64,000 bases of DNA from Acidobacteriota bacterium (GTDB lineage Bacteria > Acidobacteriota > Terriglobia > Terriglobales > Acidobacteriaceae): contig JAJXYY010000041.1 of assembly GCA_021780315.1 (NCBI GenBank), positions 310,001 to 374,000 of the forward strand, written 5' to 3'. Positions within the stretch are counted from its first letter, which is position 1. Every line of letters starts with the position of its first letter. Below the pieces are notes generated by a model that had not been told where the DNA came from, did no database searches, and worked only from the letters and a program-made list of their open reading frames with translations. The position numbers were made by a program, and so were the translations under genes. Positions 1-8,818 of the stretch are shown here, one piece after another.

Positions 1-2147
1 GACTCGTAGGGGGCAAGGTCCAGGTTGAAGCCGGTGGTGGTGTTGGTGAGGGCGAGGGAGTCGGTGGAGTCGGGGTCTAGCTCCTCGCCGTGGTGATGGG
101 TTGAGGTGAAGGAGGCGGTGGCGTGGACGGGGTGGTTGCTGGTGTTGGCGACGAAGTAGATGTCGGAGGTGGGGAGTCTGCGTCGGATGAATCCGATGAC
201 GTCCTTGGTGGCGCTGTCGGTGTTGGTGAGTTGGAGGTCGGGGGTGCCGAGGTCGTTGAGGGCCTGGCCGAGGAGAGCTTCGTCGGGGACGACGGGGATG
301 GAGTGGGTGAGTTCGGCGATCTCGGTGGAGGGCTTGCTGTCGGGATCGAGGGTAGGGGTGTGTCCGACGGCGATGACCTTTCCACCAGCCTGGGTGAAGG
401 CGTGGATCTTGCGGAGGGTCTCGACGGGGATACGGTCGGTGGGGGGGAGGACGAGGATCTGGTGGTGGAGGCCGAGGCGGTTGATGGTGTCGGCGTCGAT
501 GAAGTCGAGGTTGTAGCCGGCGGAGAGGATAGTGGAGACGAGGCGGGGGGTGATGAGGTGGGCCATCTCTCCGGTGACGGTGACCTTGCCGGGAGTGAAG
601 TTGGCCCAGGCGTCGTCGGTGGGGAGGAGGACAGCGACCTGGTTGGCGGGTTGGCCCTGGCGGAGGAGGAAGCTGACACGCTGGATGTAGCGGGTGACCT
701 CGGGCATGACTGGGTGCCAGGGGTTGTGGTCGTTGAAGACGGCAGCGGCGTAGAGGGACCAGCCGGGGTCTCCGGGCTGGAGTTGGGAGGCGGGTGGGGA
801 GTAGGGCCAGCCGTGGAAGATGAGGAGGTTTTCGCCGGTGAGGAAGTCGACGTCGGCCTCGGCTTTCATGTCGAGGGGGGTGGCGCGGAAGACGGGGGTA
901 TGGAGCCAGGTGAAGGTCTCACCGGAGGTGACGTTGTTGCCGAAGAGGTGGTTGGCAGAGGTGGCCCAGCGGAGTGTGGAAAACTGGCGCCACTGTGGAC
1001 CCTCTCCTTCCGGGAGGGCGACCAGGCGTTGACTTGCAAGGCTAACAGCTGGTTCACCATATGTTTGCGAGCGAAACTTGGTGTGATGCGCGATGGCCCA
1101 GTTATTGATTTGAGTCAGGTAGTTTTCGTCGACCAATTCGGTGAGGGTTCGGCCCCAGTCGTGCCTGACGGCTTGTGCGGAAGGTGTGCCTCCGGCGGCG
1201 AGTTCGGGGAGGTGGGGGAGCAGGTCGTAGCCGCGGCGCTGGCGGAATTCGGCGGGGAGGTTGGGGGTCCAGTCGGCTCCGTAGGCTTCGAGGGAGTCGG
1301 AGAAGATGGCGTAGGGCGGGGTGGCTCCGAAGGCTTTGACGAGTGGGGCGCCTACGGCCTGGAGGTGATGGGCGACGGCCTGGTGGCTGAAGGGATCGAG
1401 GACCCAGCCTTCGGCACCGACGGCGGCGCGCTTGACGACCTGATGGGTGTGGCTGGCGATGAAGACGAGGGCGACGCGGGGTTGGGTGTCGGCGGGGATG
1501 GGTGAGTTTTCCCAGGTTGAGGTGCCTGAATGGGGGAGGCTGAGGGTGGTAGCGGAGGCGGCGTCCCAGTGTTTTGGGGTGCCGTTGACGAGGGAGATGG
1601 AGAGGATGGACTCGCCGGTGGCGAGTTTGATGTTGGGGAGGGTGGTGGCGGTGGGAGTGAGGGGAATTTCGGCGATGCGGAGGTGTCCGGCGGCTTCGTC
1701 GAGGGTGGTGGCGGGACCGCCGTAGGGCCATCCGCTACCGAGGGTTACGTCGATGCGGAGGCCGAGTTTTCGGCCTTCGGCCTGAGCGTAGTGGACGCTA
1801 TCGAGCATGGCTGGGCTGAGAAAGGGCTGGTTGACGATCTCTTTGGCGGGATCGTCGAGTACCTGGGCATAGACGAAGGCCAGTTCTGCTCCTCCGATGC
1901 CGTCGGCTCGCATCTGTTGGAGTTCGCGGAGGATCTCGGGTTTTTCGACGGCGGTGCCGAACCACCACCAGCGGACCATGGGCTTGGCTTCCTGCGGCGG
2001 ATTCTGAAAGTGTTGCTTGAGGGTAAGTCCAGAAGTCTGAGCATGAACGAGGCTTGACGCTGCAAACAGGAAGATAGCGGCGAGGGCGCGGGCAGGGTTG
2101 GCGAGGTGTGGAAAACGTTGTGGAGAGCGGGGACTGCTGGTGGACAT
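1..2147 (-). CDS. GH106-like alpha-L-rhamnosidase, 3' end outside window
   Basis: The minus-strand frame from the ATG at 2145-2147 stays open to the first base, giving about 715 N-terminal residues and no stop. It starts with a signal peptide (hydrophobic stretch, then Ala-Gln-Thr) followed by KPMVRWWWFG and a GIGGAELAFVY segment. Further in are RWATSANHLFGNNVTSGET and, near the edge, FNLDLAPYES. These match what I know of family GH106, exported enzymes of about 1000-1200 residues that remove alpha-L-rhamnose from rhamnogalacturonan and related glycans. The C-terminal third lies outside the window. Rhamnogalacturonan-type enzymes downstream (7.4-10.9 kb) fit a pectin role. Family call fairly sure; exact substrate inferred. 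Confidence 0.8.
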   Translation of the reverse strand, partial: MSTSSPRSPQRFPHLANPARALAAIFLFAASSLVHAQTSGLTLKQHFQNPPQEAKPMVRWWWFGTAVEKPEILRELQQMRADGIGGAELAFVYAQVLDDPAKEIVNQPFLSPAMLDSVHYAQAEGRKLGLRIDVTLGSGWPYGGPATTLDEAAGHLRIAEIPLTPTATTLPNIKLATGESILSISLVNGTPKHWDAASATTLSLPHSGTSTWENSPIPADTQPRVALVFIASHTHQVVKRAAVGAEGWVLDPFSHQAVAHHLQAVGAPLVKAFGATPPYAIFSDSLEAYGADWTPNLPAEFRQRRGYDLLPHLPELAAGGTPSAQAVRHDWGRTLTELVDENYLTQINNWAIAHHTKFRSQTYGEPAVSLASQRLVALPEGEGPQWRQFSTLRWATSANHLFGNNVTSGETFTWLHTPVFRATPLDMKAEADVDFLTGENLLIFHGWPYSPPASQLQPGDPGWSLYAAAVFNDHNPWHPVMPEVTRYIQRVSFLLRQGQPANQVAVLLPTDDAWANFTPGKVTVTGEMAHLITPRLVSTILSAGYNLDFIDADTINRLGLHHQILVLPPTDRIPVETLRKIHAFTQAGGKVIAVGHTPTLDPDSKPSTEIAELTHSIPVVPDEALLGQALNDLGTPDLQLTNTDSATKDVIGFIRRRLPTSDIYFVANTSNHPVHATASFTSTHHHGEELDPDSTDSLALTNTTTGFNLDLAPYE

Positions 2148-2393
2148 TCGGTGCTCCTGCAAACGGTTGAGGCGGCTGTGGTGGGGGTGCGGACGCGGGG
2201 CTGGCGGTGCGGTGGTGGCAGTTAGAGGCATGAGGGGAGGCAGAAGTTGCGACGGAAACAAGGTAGTTCATTGGAGAGAATGTTTCAAGGGTGAACTAAG
2301 CGGTGACTGGGTGTGAGGGGCTGGCAAGCTGTTGATCGGGCGAGAAAAATATGGGTGGACGATTGACGTTGTGGGAGTAAGATCAACGCCATC
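2148..2393. other. Divergent intergenic region between GH106 and EAL genes
   Basis: About 250 bases separate the two divergent genes, so both promoters should lie here. A GTTTCAA half-site is at 2284-2290, resembling the one upstream of the rhamnogalacturonan acetylesterase gene. I could not fix a convincing -35/-10 pair for either gene. Confidence 0.4.
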
Positions 2394-4439
2394 ATGACTT
2401 CCGAGTGTGTTCTCGATCTACGAAGAGGAATTGATAGTGGCGAGATTGTTCCTTACTTTCAGCCATTGGTAGAGCTGCGTACGGGGCAGCTTTCGGGGTT
2501 TGAGGTGCTGGCCCGGTGGCATCATCCGTTGCGTGGTGTGGTTTTGCCGGATGAGTTTATTCCTGTGGCCGAGGCGGGTGGTCTGATTGGCGAGCTGATG
2601 CAGAGCGTTTTGGTGAAGGCTTTTACTGCGGCGGTGAGTTTACCGGAGTATTTGCGGCTGTCGGTGAATGTGTCTGCGATACAGTTGCGAGATTTGTCGT
2701 TACGTCAGGAGATTGGTCTGGCGGCGGAACGAGCGGGCTTCCAGATGTCTCGGCTGACGGTGGAGATCACGGAGAGCGCGTTGGTGGGGAATCTGGAACA
2801 TGCGCGGATGGTGACGCAGGAGTTGAAAGAGTTGGGATCGCGGATTGCGATTGACGATTTTGGGACGGGGTATTCGAGTTTGCGGCATTTGCATGCTTTG
2901 CCGTTTGACGAGATCAAGGTAGACCAGACGTTTGTGCATACGATGTTGTCGCGGCGGGAGAGCCGAAAGATTGTGGCGGCGATTGTGGGGTTGGGCCAGA
3001 GTCTGGGACTGGTGACAGTGGCAGAAGGGGTGGAGGATAAGGACCAGGCGGAGATGCTGCTGTGGCTGGGGTGCGACCTGGGACAGGGGTGGCTGTATGG
3101 GCGTCCGGTCTCGGGGGATGAGTTGCAGGAGTATGTGACGGCGCATAAGCGGGAGTTGCGGAAGGAGTCGGCGAAGGCGCCAGTGGGTGGCGATAGCGGG
3201 TTTCATATGGATGCGCTGCCGAGTCAGCGGTTGGCGCAGTTGCAGGCGATCTACGATGGGGCTCCTGTGGGGCTGTGTTTTCTGGATCGGAACCTGAGGT
3301 ATGTGAGTTTGAACCGGCGGCTGGCGGAGATGAACAACGCTCCGATCGTTGCGCATCTGGGGCGGACGGTGGCGGAGGTGATACCGCAGTTTTATGCGCA
3401 ACTGGAGCCTTATTTGAAGCGGGCTTTGTCGGGCGAGCCGGTGATTGGACTGAAGTCACGGGCTGTGATGGAGGATGGGGCAGTGCAGATGCGATCCACG
3501 TCGTACCAGCCGACGCTGGATGAGGCGGGCGAGGTGGTGGGGATCTCGGTGGCTGTGGTGGATATAACGGAGCGCGAGTCAAAGGACGAGGCGCTGCGGG
3601 AGAGTGAAGAGCACTATCGATATACGGTGGAACTGAGTCCACATGTGACGTGGACGGCGGATGCGAAGGGAATGGTGATGGAGTCGGGGCCGTTGTGGAC
3701 GCTGCTGACGGGGCTGACGCAGGAGGAGTCGATGGATTGGGGGTGGTCGCAGGCGCTGCATCCGGAGGATATTCCGCGGACTGCTGCGGCATGGCAGCGG
3801 TCGATCGACAGTGGGAAGCCTTTGGATCTGGAGTACCGGATTCGTTGCAAGGATGGGGGGTGGCGTTGGATGCGGGCGCGTGCCTCGGCCCGGTTGGGGG
3901 AGGATGGGGCCGTGGTGCGGTGGTATGGGACTTTGGAAGATATACATGACTACAAGGCAGCGATGGAGGAGTTGGAGGCGAGCAAGGCACGGTTACAGGC
4001 GGTGTTTGACGCGGTGCCGGTGGGGCTGGTGATTGCGGAGGCGCCTTCGGGACGGGTGGCGATGGGAAATCCGCGGGCTGAGGCGATCCTGGGGCATCCA
4101 ATTATTCCGACTGATGACATTGCCGGGCATGCGATGTGGCCGCTTTTCCATGCGGATGGCAGGCGGTTGGGGAGTCAGGAGTATCCGCTGGTGCGGGCGA
4201 TCCAGCGGGGAGAGGTGGTAGACGGGGAGGAGTTGATCTATGAGTGTGGGGACGGGGTGCGGCGGTGGGTGAGCCTGACGGCGGCGCCGATACGATCCGG
4301 TGAGGGGCATATCACAGGCGGGGTAGTGGCGCTGCGAGACATTCAGGCGGTGAAGGCTCCGCAGGTGGATGCGGTGGGGGAGATTTTGGGCAAGGGGAGT
4401 ACCGATCGGGGTAAGCGATCGCTGAAGCCGAAGGGATAG
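2394..4439 (+). CDS. EAL-domain cyclic-di-GMP phosphodiesterase with three C-terminal PAS domains
   Basis: 681 residues. Residues 1-250 are an EAL domain with its catalytic set visible: Glu37 in EVLAR, Asn92, Glu124 in EITES, Asp154-Asp155 in DDFGTGYSS, Lys175, Glu211 and Gln231. It should therefore hydrolyse cyclic-di-GMP to pGpG. Three PAS/PAC modules follow at about 275-400, 405-525 and 530-650; the first ends in VVDITERES and the second carries the typical HPED and WRWMRARA segments. There is no GGDEF, kinase or membrane segment. The order is inverted relative to the common PAS-GGDEF-EAL layout, so the sensor modules lie behind the enzyme. The PAS ligands cannot be read. The gene converges on a lipoprotein gene 3 bases away. 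Confidence 0.88.
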   Translation: MTSECVLDLRRGIDSGEIVPYFQPLVELRTGQLSGFEVLARWHHPLRGVVLPDEFIPVAEAGGLIGELMQSVLVKAFTAAVSLPEYLRLSVNVSAIQLRDLSLRQEIGLAAERAGFQMSRLTVEITESALVGNLEHARMVTQELKELGSRIAIDDFGTGYSSLRHLHALPFDEIKVDQTFVHTMLSRRESRKIVAAIVGLGQSLGLVTVAEGVEDKDQAEMLLWLGCDLGQGWLYGRPVSGDELQEYVTAHKRELRKESAKAPVGGDSGFHMDALPSQRLAQLQAIYDGAPVGLCFLDRNLRYVSLNRRLAEMNNAPIVAHLGRTVAEVIPQFYAQLEPYLKRALSGEPVIGLKSRAVMEDGAVQMRSTSYQPTLDEAGEVVGISVAVVDITERESKDEALRESEEHYRYTVELSPHVTWTADAKGMVMESGPLWTLLTGLTQEESMDWGWSQALHPEDIPRTAAAWQRSIDSGKPLDLEYRIRCKDGGWRWMRARASARLGEDGAVVRWYGTLEDIHDYKAAMEELEASKARLQAVFDAVPVGLVIAEAPSGRVAMGNPRAEAILGHPIIPTDDIAGHAMWPLFHADGRRLGSQEYPLVRAIQRGEVVDGEELIYECGDGVRRWVSLTAAPIRSGEGHITGGVVALRDIQAVKAPQVDAVGEILGKGSTDRGKRSLKPKG

Positions 4440-4442
4440 GGA

Positions 4443-5006
4443 TTAGTCGGGGACCTGCCAGCCGGCGAGGGTTCCGGCGAGTGTGGCTTTTCCGCTGGCG
4501 TGTCCGGAGGTGGCGGTGGCCATGTCGGGGAAGGCGGCTTGTACGGCGGTGGATTTTGCCCAGACGGGAACGTCCTCCATGGCGTAGTGGTAGGTGACCT
4601 GGGTCTCGGGGAATCCGTTGGCCTGAGCGGGTGGGGTGAAGGAGTCGATGGCAGTGATGGTGCGGTGGCCGTAGCAGAAGCGGGGGGCGAAACGGGTTCC
4701 GGTGGTGGTGGGGGTGTAGCGGCTGGCGTGGATGCTCATCTCTTCACTTTTGGTGAGGAGTTGCGCGGTGATGAGGGCGTCGAGTTGCTTGCTCATGGCT
4801 GGGTTGGAGGTTTCGAAGGGGAAGCGAGGTGGGGTGGGGAAGAGGCAGTCGGGGTGCTCCAGGAAGTAGGCGTTGAGGGCGGTAGTGAAGTTTTCCGGGG
4901 TGGCAGCGGTTTTGGATTTGCATCCGGAGAGGACGATGAGGGTGGCGATGAGGGTGGCGGTAGTGAAGAGCGTGGCGGCAGTGCGGACTCGGGGGGATTG
5001 GGACAT
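4443..5006 (-). CDS. Hypothetical lipoprotein
   Basis: 187 residues. The start is supported by AAGGAG four bases before the ATG. The N-terminus has a charged segment, a hydrophobic core and a lipobox ending LSGC at residue 29, so it should be a lipid-anchored envelope protein. The mature part is soluble, with an Asp-Cys-Leu-Phe and a Phe-Cys-Tyr-Gly segment whose cysteines could pair. I recognise no family. It lies downstream of the porin gene on the same strand, but a hairpin between them (5081-5117) probably separates the transcripts. Confidence 0.7.
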   Translation of the reverse strand: MSQSPRVRTAATLFTTATLIATLIVLSGCKSKTAATPENFTTALNAYFLEHPDCLFPTPPRFPFETSNPAMSKQLDALITAQLLTKSEEMSIHASRYTPTTTGTRFAPRFCYGHRTITAIDSFTPPAQANGFPETQVTYHYAMEDVPVWAKSTAVQAAFPDMATATSGHASGKATLAGTLAGWQVPD

Positions 5007-5080
5007 GAAGCTCCTTCGTACTGCTGAGTCGTTGGATGCTAACAGGCTGGGATGGTTGGTGCAGAGGGAGTGAAAAGCAG

Positions 5081-5117
5081 GGCTGGGGCCGGTGCTGGAT
5101 GAGCGCGGGCCCCAGCC
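5081..5117 (-). terminator. Probable intrinsic terminator behind the porin gene
   Basis: A perfect 10-base inverted repeat (5081-5090 with 5108-5117, GGCTGGGGCC type) encloses a 17-base loop. Read on the minus strand it follows the porin stop by about 45 bases and is followed by TGCTTTTC, a weak U tract. No calculated folding energy. Confidence 0.55.
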
Positions 5118-5136
5118 TAATTTATGGGGGAGGTGG

Positions 5137-5170
5137 ACTGAGGGTTAGAAGTGACTGAGGGTTAGAAGTG
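5137..5170. repeat. 17-base perfect tandem duplication at the porin 3' end
   Basis: The unit ACTGAGGGTTAGAAGTG occurs twice back to back (5137-5153 and 5154-5170). On the minus strand each copy contains CACTTCTAA, the final His-Phe codons and stop of the porin gene, so the gene's last codons are echoed just downstream. It looks like a recent slippage duplication that leaves the reading frame intact. Confidence 0.9.
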
Positions 5171-6613
5171 GTAGATGAGGTCGGCTGCAGCTGTGAACTG
5201 GGATGGGTGTTTTCCGTTGTCGTAGGGTTGGGCGTCCCAGGCGTGTTCGAAGCGTAGCTCGGGGCGGAACTGGATAGTGGAGCCTATCCAGTGGGTCCAG
5301 AGGATGGTGTTTTCGGAGTAGCGGGTGGCATAGCCGGTTCGCTGACCTTTTTTGTCGTTGAGGAAGTCGGTGCGGAAGGAGACGAAGTTATGTGGGGAGA
5401 GCTCTTTCTGGAGGTAATTGTCGACGGCGTACTCGGGAGCGGTGCAGTGGATCTGTCCGGGCAGGCAATGGGCTGCATTGGTGTTGGTCTGGGGCTGGAT
5501 GGGGCCTCCGAGTGCGGGGACTTCGCGCTGGTACATGTACCAGGCCTCGGTGGCGATGTGGATGGATTTGGAAAATTTGTGGTACCAGGTGAGGTCGTAC
5601 TGCTGGAGGTTGTTGTAAGCGTATTTTCCGTCGTTGATGCCGTTGGCGCAGGCGTAGAGATTGTCGTTGACGGAGGAGGTGGTGTAGCTGACGCAGGCGG
5701 TGGCTGAGGGTTTGGCGTCGCTGGTCCAGAGGGCGACGTCGTGGCCGCCGGTGAGGCCGAGTTGGAGGAGCCAGTGATCGGTGAGTTTGAGGGTGGCGAG
5801 GATTCCGGTGTCGGTGGTGGGGCTGACGCCGTAGACGAGGGAGTGGCTGAAGGCGTAGTTGCCGGGAGCCAATGGGGCCTCAATGCCGGGGATGGAGGCG
5901 AAGCGTCCTACGCGGATGTTCATTCCCTGGCCTAGATGGGGGAGATAGAGGTCGAGATATTCGAGCAGGGGATCGAAGCCGTATTGGTGATTGTGGTCGA
6001 GAAGCTGGCTGCTGAGATAGCCCTTGCCGGTGGTGAAGCGGTAGTCGGTTCCGTAGAGTGCGGTGAGGTGGTAGCCCCAGTCTAAGTGGGAGGTTTGGAC
6101 GGTGTCGGGGAGACGTTCGGCGAAGAGGACGGCCTGATTGAGTTCGAGGCGGTTGGCGTAGACGTCGTAGCTGGCGGGTGCGTTGCTGTGGGAGGAGGTG
6201 CTGCCGTTGACGGAGGGTGCAATCCAGCCATATATTTTGCTGCGGCTGGCGGCTCCGTTGATGGCGGACATGAGGGGGTAGGTGGTGGTGTCGGGCTCGC
6301 CGATGACAGGGGAGCTGCCGTAGCACCAGTCGGATTCGGGAAAGGGGGAGGAGTCGAGCGGGGAAGGCTGGCCGCGACGGGGTGGGGCGGGGGCTGTGGA
6401 TGCGGGGCCGAACCAGTCCTGATGGTAGGCCTGGGTGAGGCGGGAGAAGAAGGTGCCGGAGAGCGGAGCTGGTTCCGCGGGGACGGCTGGGGATGGGGCG
6501 GGGGGCTCCGCAGCGGGAACGGCGGGCTGCTGTGCGGATGCGGTGCAGGCTAGAGCTGCAAGCAGGACAAAGATACAAAGTGTACAAAAGCTGCTACGGG
6601 GCGGCTTAGTCAT
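5162..6613 (-). CDS. Outer-membrane beta-barrel porin (BBP2 type)
   Basis: 483 residues with a clear signal peptide ending Ala-Ser-Ala-Gln, then a Pro/Ala-rich linker (about 28-65). The body alternates polar and aromatic or hydrophobic residues and has segments such as KIYGWIAP, NRLELNQAVLFAERLP, HLTALYGTDYRF and MNIRVGRFASIPGIEAPLAPGNYAF, typical of the putative beta-barrel porin-2 family. The protein ends in aromatic YHF, the usual signal for barrel assembly. It probably forms an outer-membrane channel; the solute is unknown. A 17-base duplication overlaps the stop and a terminator hairpin follows. Confidence 0.75.
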   Translation of the reverse strand: MTKPPRSSFCTLCIFVLLAALACTASAQQPAVPAAEPPAPSPAVPAEPAPLSGTFFSRLTQAYHQDWFGPASTAPAPPRRGQPSPLDSSPFPESDWCYGSSPVIGEPDTTTYPLMSAINGAASRSKIYGWIAPSVNGSTSSHSNAPASYDVYANRLELNQAVLFAERLPDTVQTSHLDWGYHLTALYGTDYRFTTGKGYLSSQLLDHNHQYGFDPLLEYLDLYLPHLGQGMNIRVGRFASIPGIEAPLAPGNYAFSHSLVYGVSPTTDTGILATLKLTDHWLLQLGLTGGHDVALWTSDAKPSATACVSYTTSSVNDNLYACANGINDGKYAYNNLQQYDLTWYHKFSKSIHIATEAWYMYQREVPALGGPIQPQTNTNAAHCLPGQIHCTAPEYAVDNYLQKELSPHNFVSFRTDFLNDKKGQRTGYATRYSENTILWTHWIGSTIQFRPELRFEHAWDAQPYDNGKHPSQFTAAADLIYHF

Positions 6614-6837
6614 GTATAGATGAGGTCTTCCGTTGGCTTATAAAACGACGAGGTTATACGGCATTACCTGGCGGAGGAGTTGGGTCCGGCAGGAGAGATC
6701 AACATTGATCGGATAGAGATAATAGAAACACATTTTTTGTTGGACGGTAAGTTTTAAATAATTTCGACGGCCTAAATACAGAGAGTGGTGCGTGTTGTAG
6801 GAGGCAGGCGGCGGAATAACGGGGTGGATTTGGGTGG

Positions 6838-7410
6838 ATGATGGAGGGAGTGAGTCGGATGGTGCGCGAGATGGGACGAGAGGTGCAGGTGCGGCGGTTG
6901 GCGGTGGGTCTGCTGGTGGTCGTGGGCGTGGTGGTGATGGTGGTGGGCTCGCGGTCGTGGTCCCGACGGAGCGCCGCGTTGTTGCCGCAAGAGGAGCGGA
7001 AGGTGCTGGGGCCGATAACGCTAGAGCAACTAGGTGGTGGGCGGTGGGAGTTGGGGGAGCATCGGGGCCAGGTGGTGGCGATCAACTTCTGGGCGAGCTG
7101 GTGTGTGCCGTGCTGGGAAGAGACGCCGGGGCTGGAACGGGTGGCGGAAGAGATGGGGCCGAAGGGGGTCGCGGTGGTGGGGGTGTCGCTGGATGAGGGC
7201 GACCGGACAAAGGTGGAGAGTTTTGTGAAGCGGTTTCATGTAACGTATCCGGTTGCATTTCCGGAGGTGCTGTCGCAGTTGGGGAGTGGGATGGCGGGGT
7301 TGCCGACGACGATGTTGGTGGACAAGCAGGGACGGGTGGCGAAGACTTACGTGGGGTTGGTGCGCGAGACGGAGCTACGACGCGACATCTCGCGGTTGCT
7401 GGGTGAGTAG
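6838..7410 (+). CDS. Membrane-anchored TlpA/ResA-like thioredoxin-fold protein
   Basis: 190 residues: one N-terminal membrane segment (about 20-37), then a periplasmic thioredoxin fold with the redox motif WCVPC (Cys89, Cys92) and the cis-proline loop GLPTTMLVD. Such proteins reduce or rearrange disulfides outside the cytoplasm, often during cytochrome c maturation. No cytochrome maturation genes are adjacent, so the partner is unknown. The start could be Met1, Met2 or Met8, all before the membrane helix. It converges on the esterase gene with a 3-base gap. Confidence 0.85.
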   Translation: MMEGVSRMVREMGREVQVRRLAVGLLVVVGVVVMVVGSRSWSRRSAALLPQEERKVLGPITLEQLGGGRWELGEHRGQVVAINFWASWCVPCWEETPGLERVAEEMGPKGVAVVGVSLDEGDRTKVESFVKRFHVTYPVAFPEVLSQLGSGMAGLPTTMLVDKQGRVAKTYVGLVRETELRRDISRLLGE

Positions 7411-7413
7411 GGG

Positions 7414-8697
7414 CTAGACCTGAGGGATGGTCATGACGTTGGTTTTGAGCCGGATGGGGGTGGTGGGGAGATGGAAGGTGGAGATGGGGTCCGGATGGGC
7501 AGGATCAAAGTCGGGGACGCCGGGGTCGAGGAATTTGACGATGGGGAGGTTGTCGGTGCGGATGCCGTGGACGATGCAGCGGGCGAGTTCGTAGGCTCCG
7601 TAGCTATTGAAGTGGGTGTCGTCGGAGATGGGGTCGGTCTGGTTGGGATAGGAGTTGGCGGCGTAGTGCATGAAGGCGTGGGTGGATAGTTCGGGGCCGA
7701 GGGCTTCGAAGAGAGTTTTCGACATGGCGTTAAGGTCGATGAGGGCGACGTGCTGGGCGGCGGCGAGATCGCGGACGGCCTGGGGGTAGTCGCCGAGGGA
7801 GTTGGTGATGTGACCGGCGGGGTCGAAGGTGCGGCGGTTCATGGCGGTGACGAGGACGGGGGTGGCTCCTGCGGCTCGTGCTTTGGCGATGTACTCGGTT
7901 AAGAGCTGTTTGTAGACATCAAGGGGCACGGCGGCTTCGTGGGTTGTGGGATTGAGCTTCTGGTCGTTGTGGTTGAACTGGAGGAAGAGATAGTCGCCGG
8001 GCTGGATGAGGGAGAAGATCTTGGCGAATCGCTGCTCGGAGACGAAGCTGCGGATGGTTTCTCCGGATTCGGCGTGGTTGGCGATGACGATGCCGGGGGA
8101 GAAGAAGCGGGGGAGCATCTGGCCCCAGGCGGCCCAGGGTTCGATGTCCTGATCGACGACGGTGGAGTCTCCGGCGAGGTAGAGAGTGGGTTCGTGGATG
8201 GGGGTGATGGAGATGGAACGGACGCTGGGGTGATCGCCGTTGAACTCGAGGGTGAGCTTGGGGTCCCAGTCGAGGTTGCCGATCTCGCGGGGCTTGAGGC
8301 GGACGTGATTGGCGGTGGGGAACTCGGGGACGCGGAGGTTGGTGTCGAAGGTACGGGTGACGGCGGCTCCGGGTGGGGTGGAGATTTTTTCGAGCATGAG
8401 GCGGCGGGCCTCGGCGCGGACGGTGGTGGTGGAGGGTTGGGGGCCGCCGAGGACGAGGGTGACGCGGTAGCTGCCTTCGGGGAGGGGGATGGAGAAGTAG
8501 AAGGGCAGATCGCTGGAGCAGGAGTGCTGGGCGATGGTTGGGAGGGTGTTGAGATCGAAGCCGGGGGTGGTGTCGGAGAAGAGGGTGGTGGCAGAGAGGG
8601 GTGTTGCGGATTTGGTGGCGGGGCCGCAGGTGAAGGACTGGGCGAGCGCGGGGATGGTGGAAGTGAGGGTGAGGAGGGTGAGGGTGGCGCGGATCAT
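7414..8697 (-). CDS. CE12-like SGNH rhamnogalacturonan acetylesterase
   Basis: 427 residues. A signal peptide (to about Gln20) precedes a beta-sandwich-like N-terminal domain (about 20-165) and an SGNH esterase domain. Catalytic blocks are GDST with Ser178, the glycine of ESGET (residue 212), NHND with Asn242-His243, and DDTHF with Asp359 and His362. This set is typical of carbohydrate esterase family 12, which removes acetyl groups from rhamnogalacturonan so backbone enzymes can act. An AGGAG lies four bases before the ATG. A GAAAC-A-GTTTC dyad 26 bases upstream of the ATG is a candidate operator. The nearby GH106 and KdgF-like genes support a pectin role; the exact polymer is inferred. Confidence 0.82.
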   Translation of the reverse strand: MIRATLTLLTLTSTIPALAQSFTCGPATKSATPLSATTLFSDTTPGFDLNTLPTIAQHSCSSDLPFYFSIPLPEGSYRVTLVLGGPQPSTTTVRAEARRLMLEKISTPPGAAVTRTFDTNLRVPEFPTANHVRLKPREIGNLDWDPKLTLEFNGDHPSVRSISITPIHEPTLYLAGDSTVVDQDIEPWAAWGQMLPRFFSPGIVIANHAESGETIRSFVSEQRFAKIFSLIQPGDYLFLQFNHNDQKLNPTTHEAAVPLDVYKQLLTEYIAKARAAGATPVLVTAMNRRTFDPAGHITNSLGDYPQAVRDLAAAQHVALIDLNAMSKTLFEALGPELSTHAFMHYAANSYPNQTDPISDDTHFNSYGAYELARCIVHGIRTDNLPIVKFLDPGVPDFDPAHPDPISTFHLPTTPIRLKTNVMTIPQV

Positions 8698-8722
8698 GTA
8701 GCTCCTGGGGTGGATGCAGAGA

Positions 8723-8733
8723 GAAACAGTTTC
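8723..8733. promoter_or_regulatory. Candidate operator GAAAC-A-GTTTC
   Basis: An 11-base perfect dyad lies 26-36 bases upstream of the rhamnogalacturonan acetylesterase start. The longer string GTTTCAATTGGG (8729-8740) recurs at 23736-23747 upstream of the MFS transporter. The dyad resembles LacI-family or KdgR-like boxes, but no such regulator gene is in the window. Confidence 0.4.
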
Positions 8734-8818
8734 AATTGGGAGAATAGTAGCATTTCGGACGTGGCTTGTTGGAGCAGAATGTGGGGAAGGAGCTATGTTG
8801 CGGAGCGAGGCAGGGGGG

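Noticed and set aside
123-2057. Long plus-strand open frames rich in Gly, Val, Glu and Asp
   Set aside because: They are reverse-strand shadows of the GH106 gene, which gives recognisable protein motifs over the whole interval.
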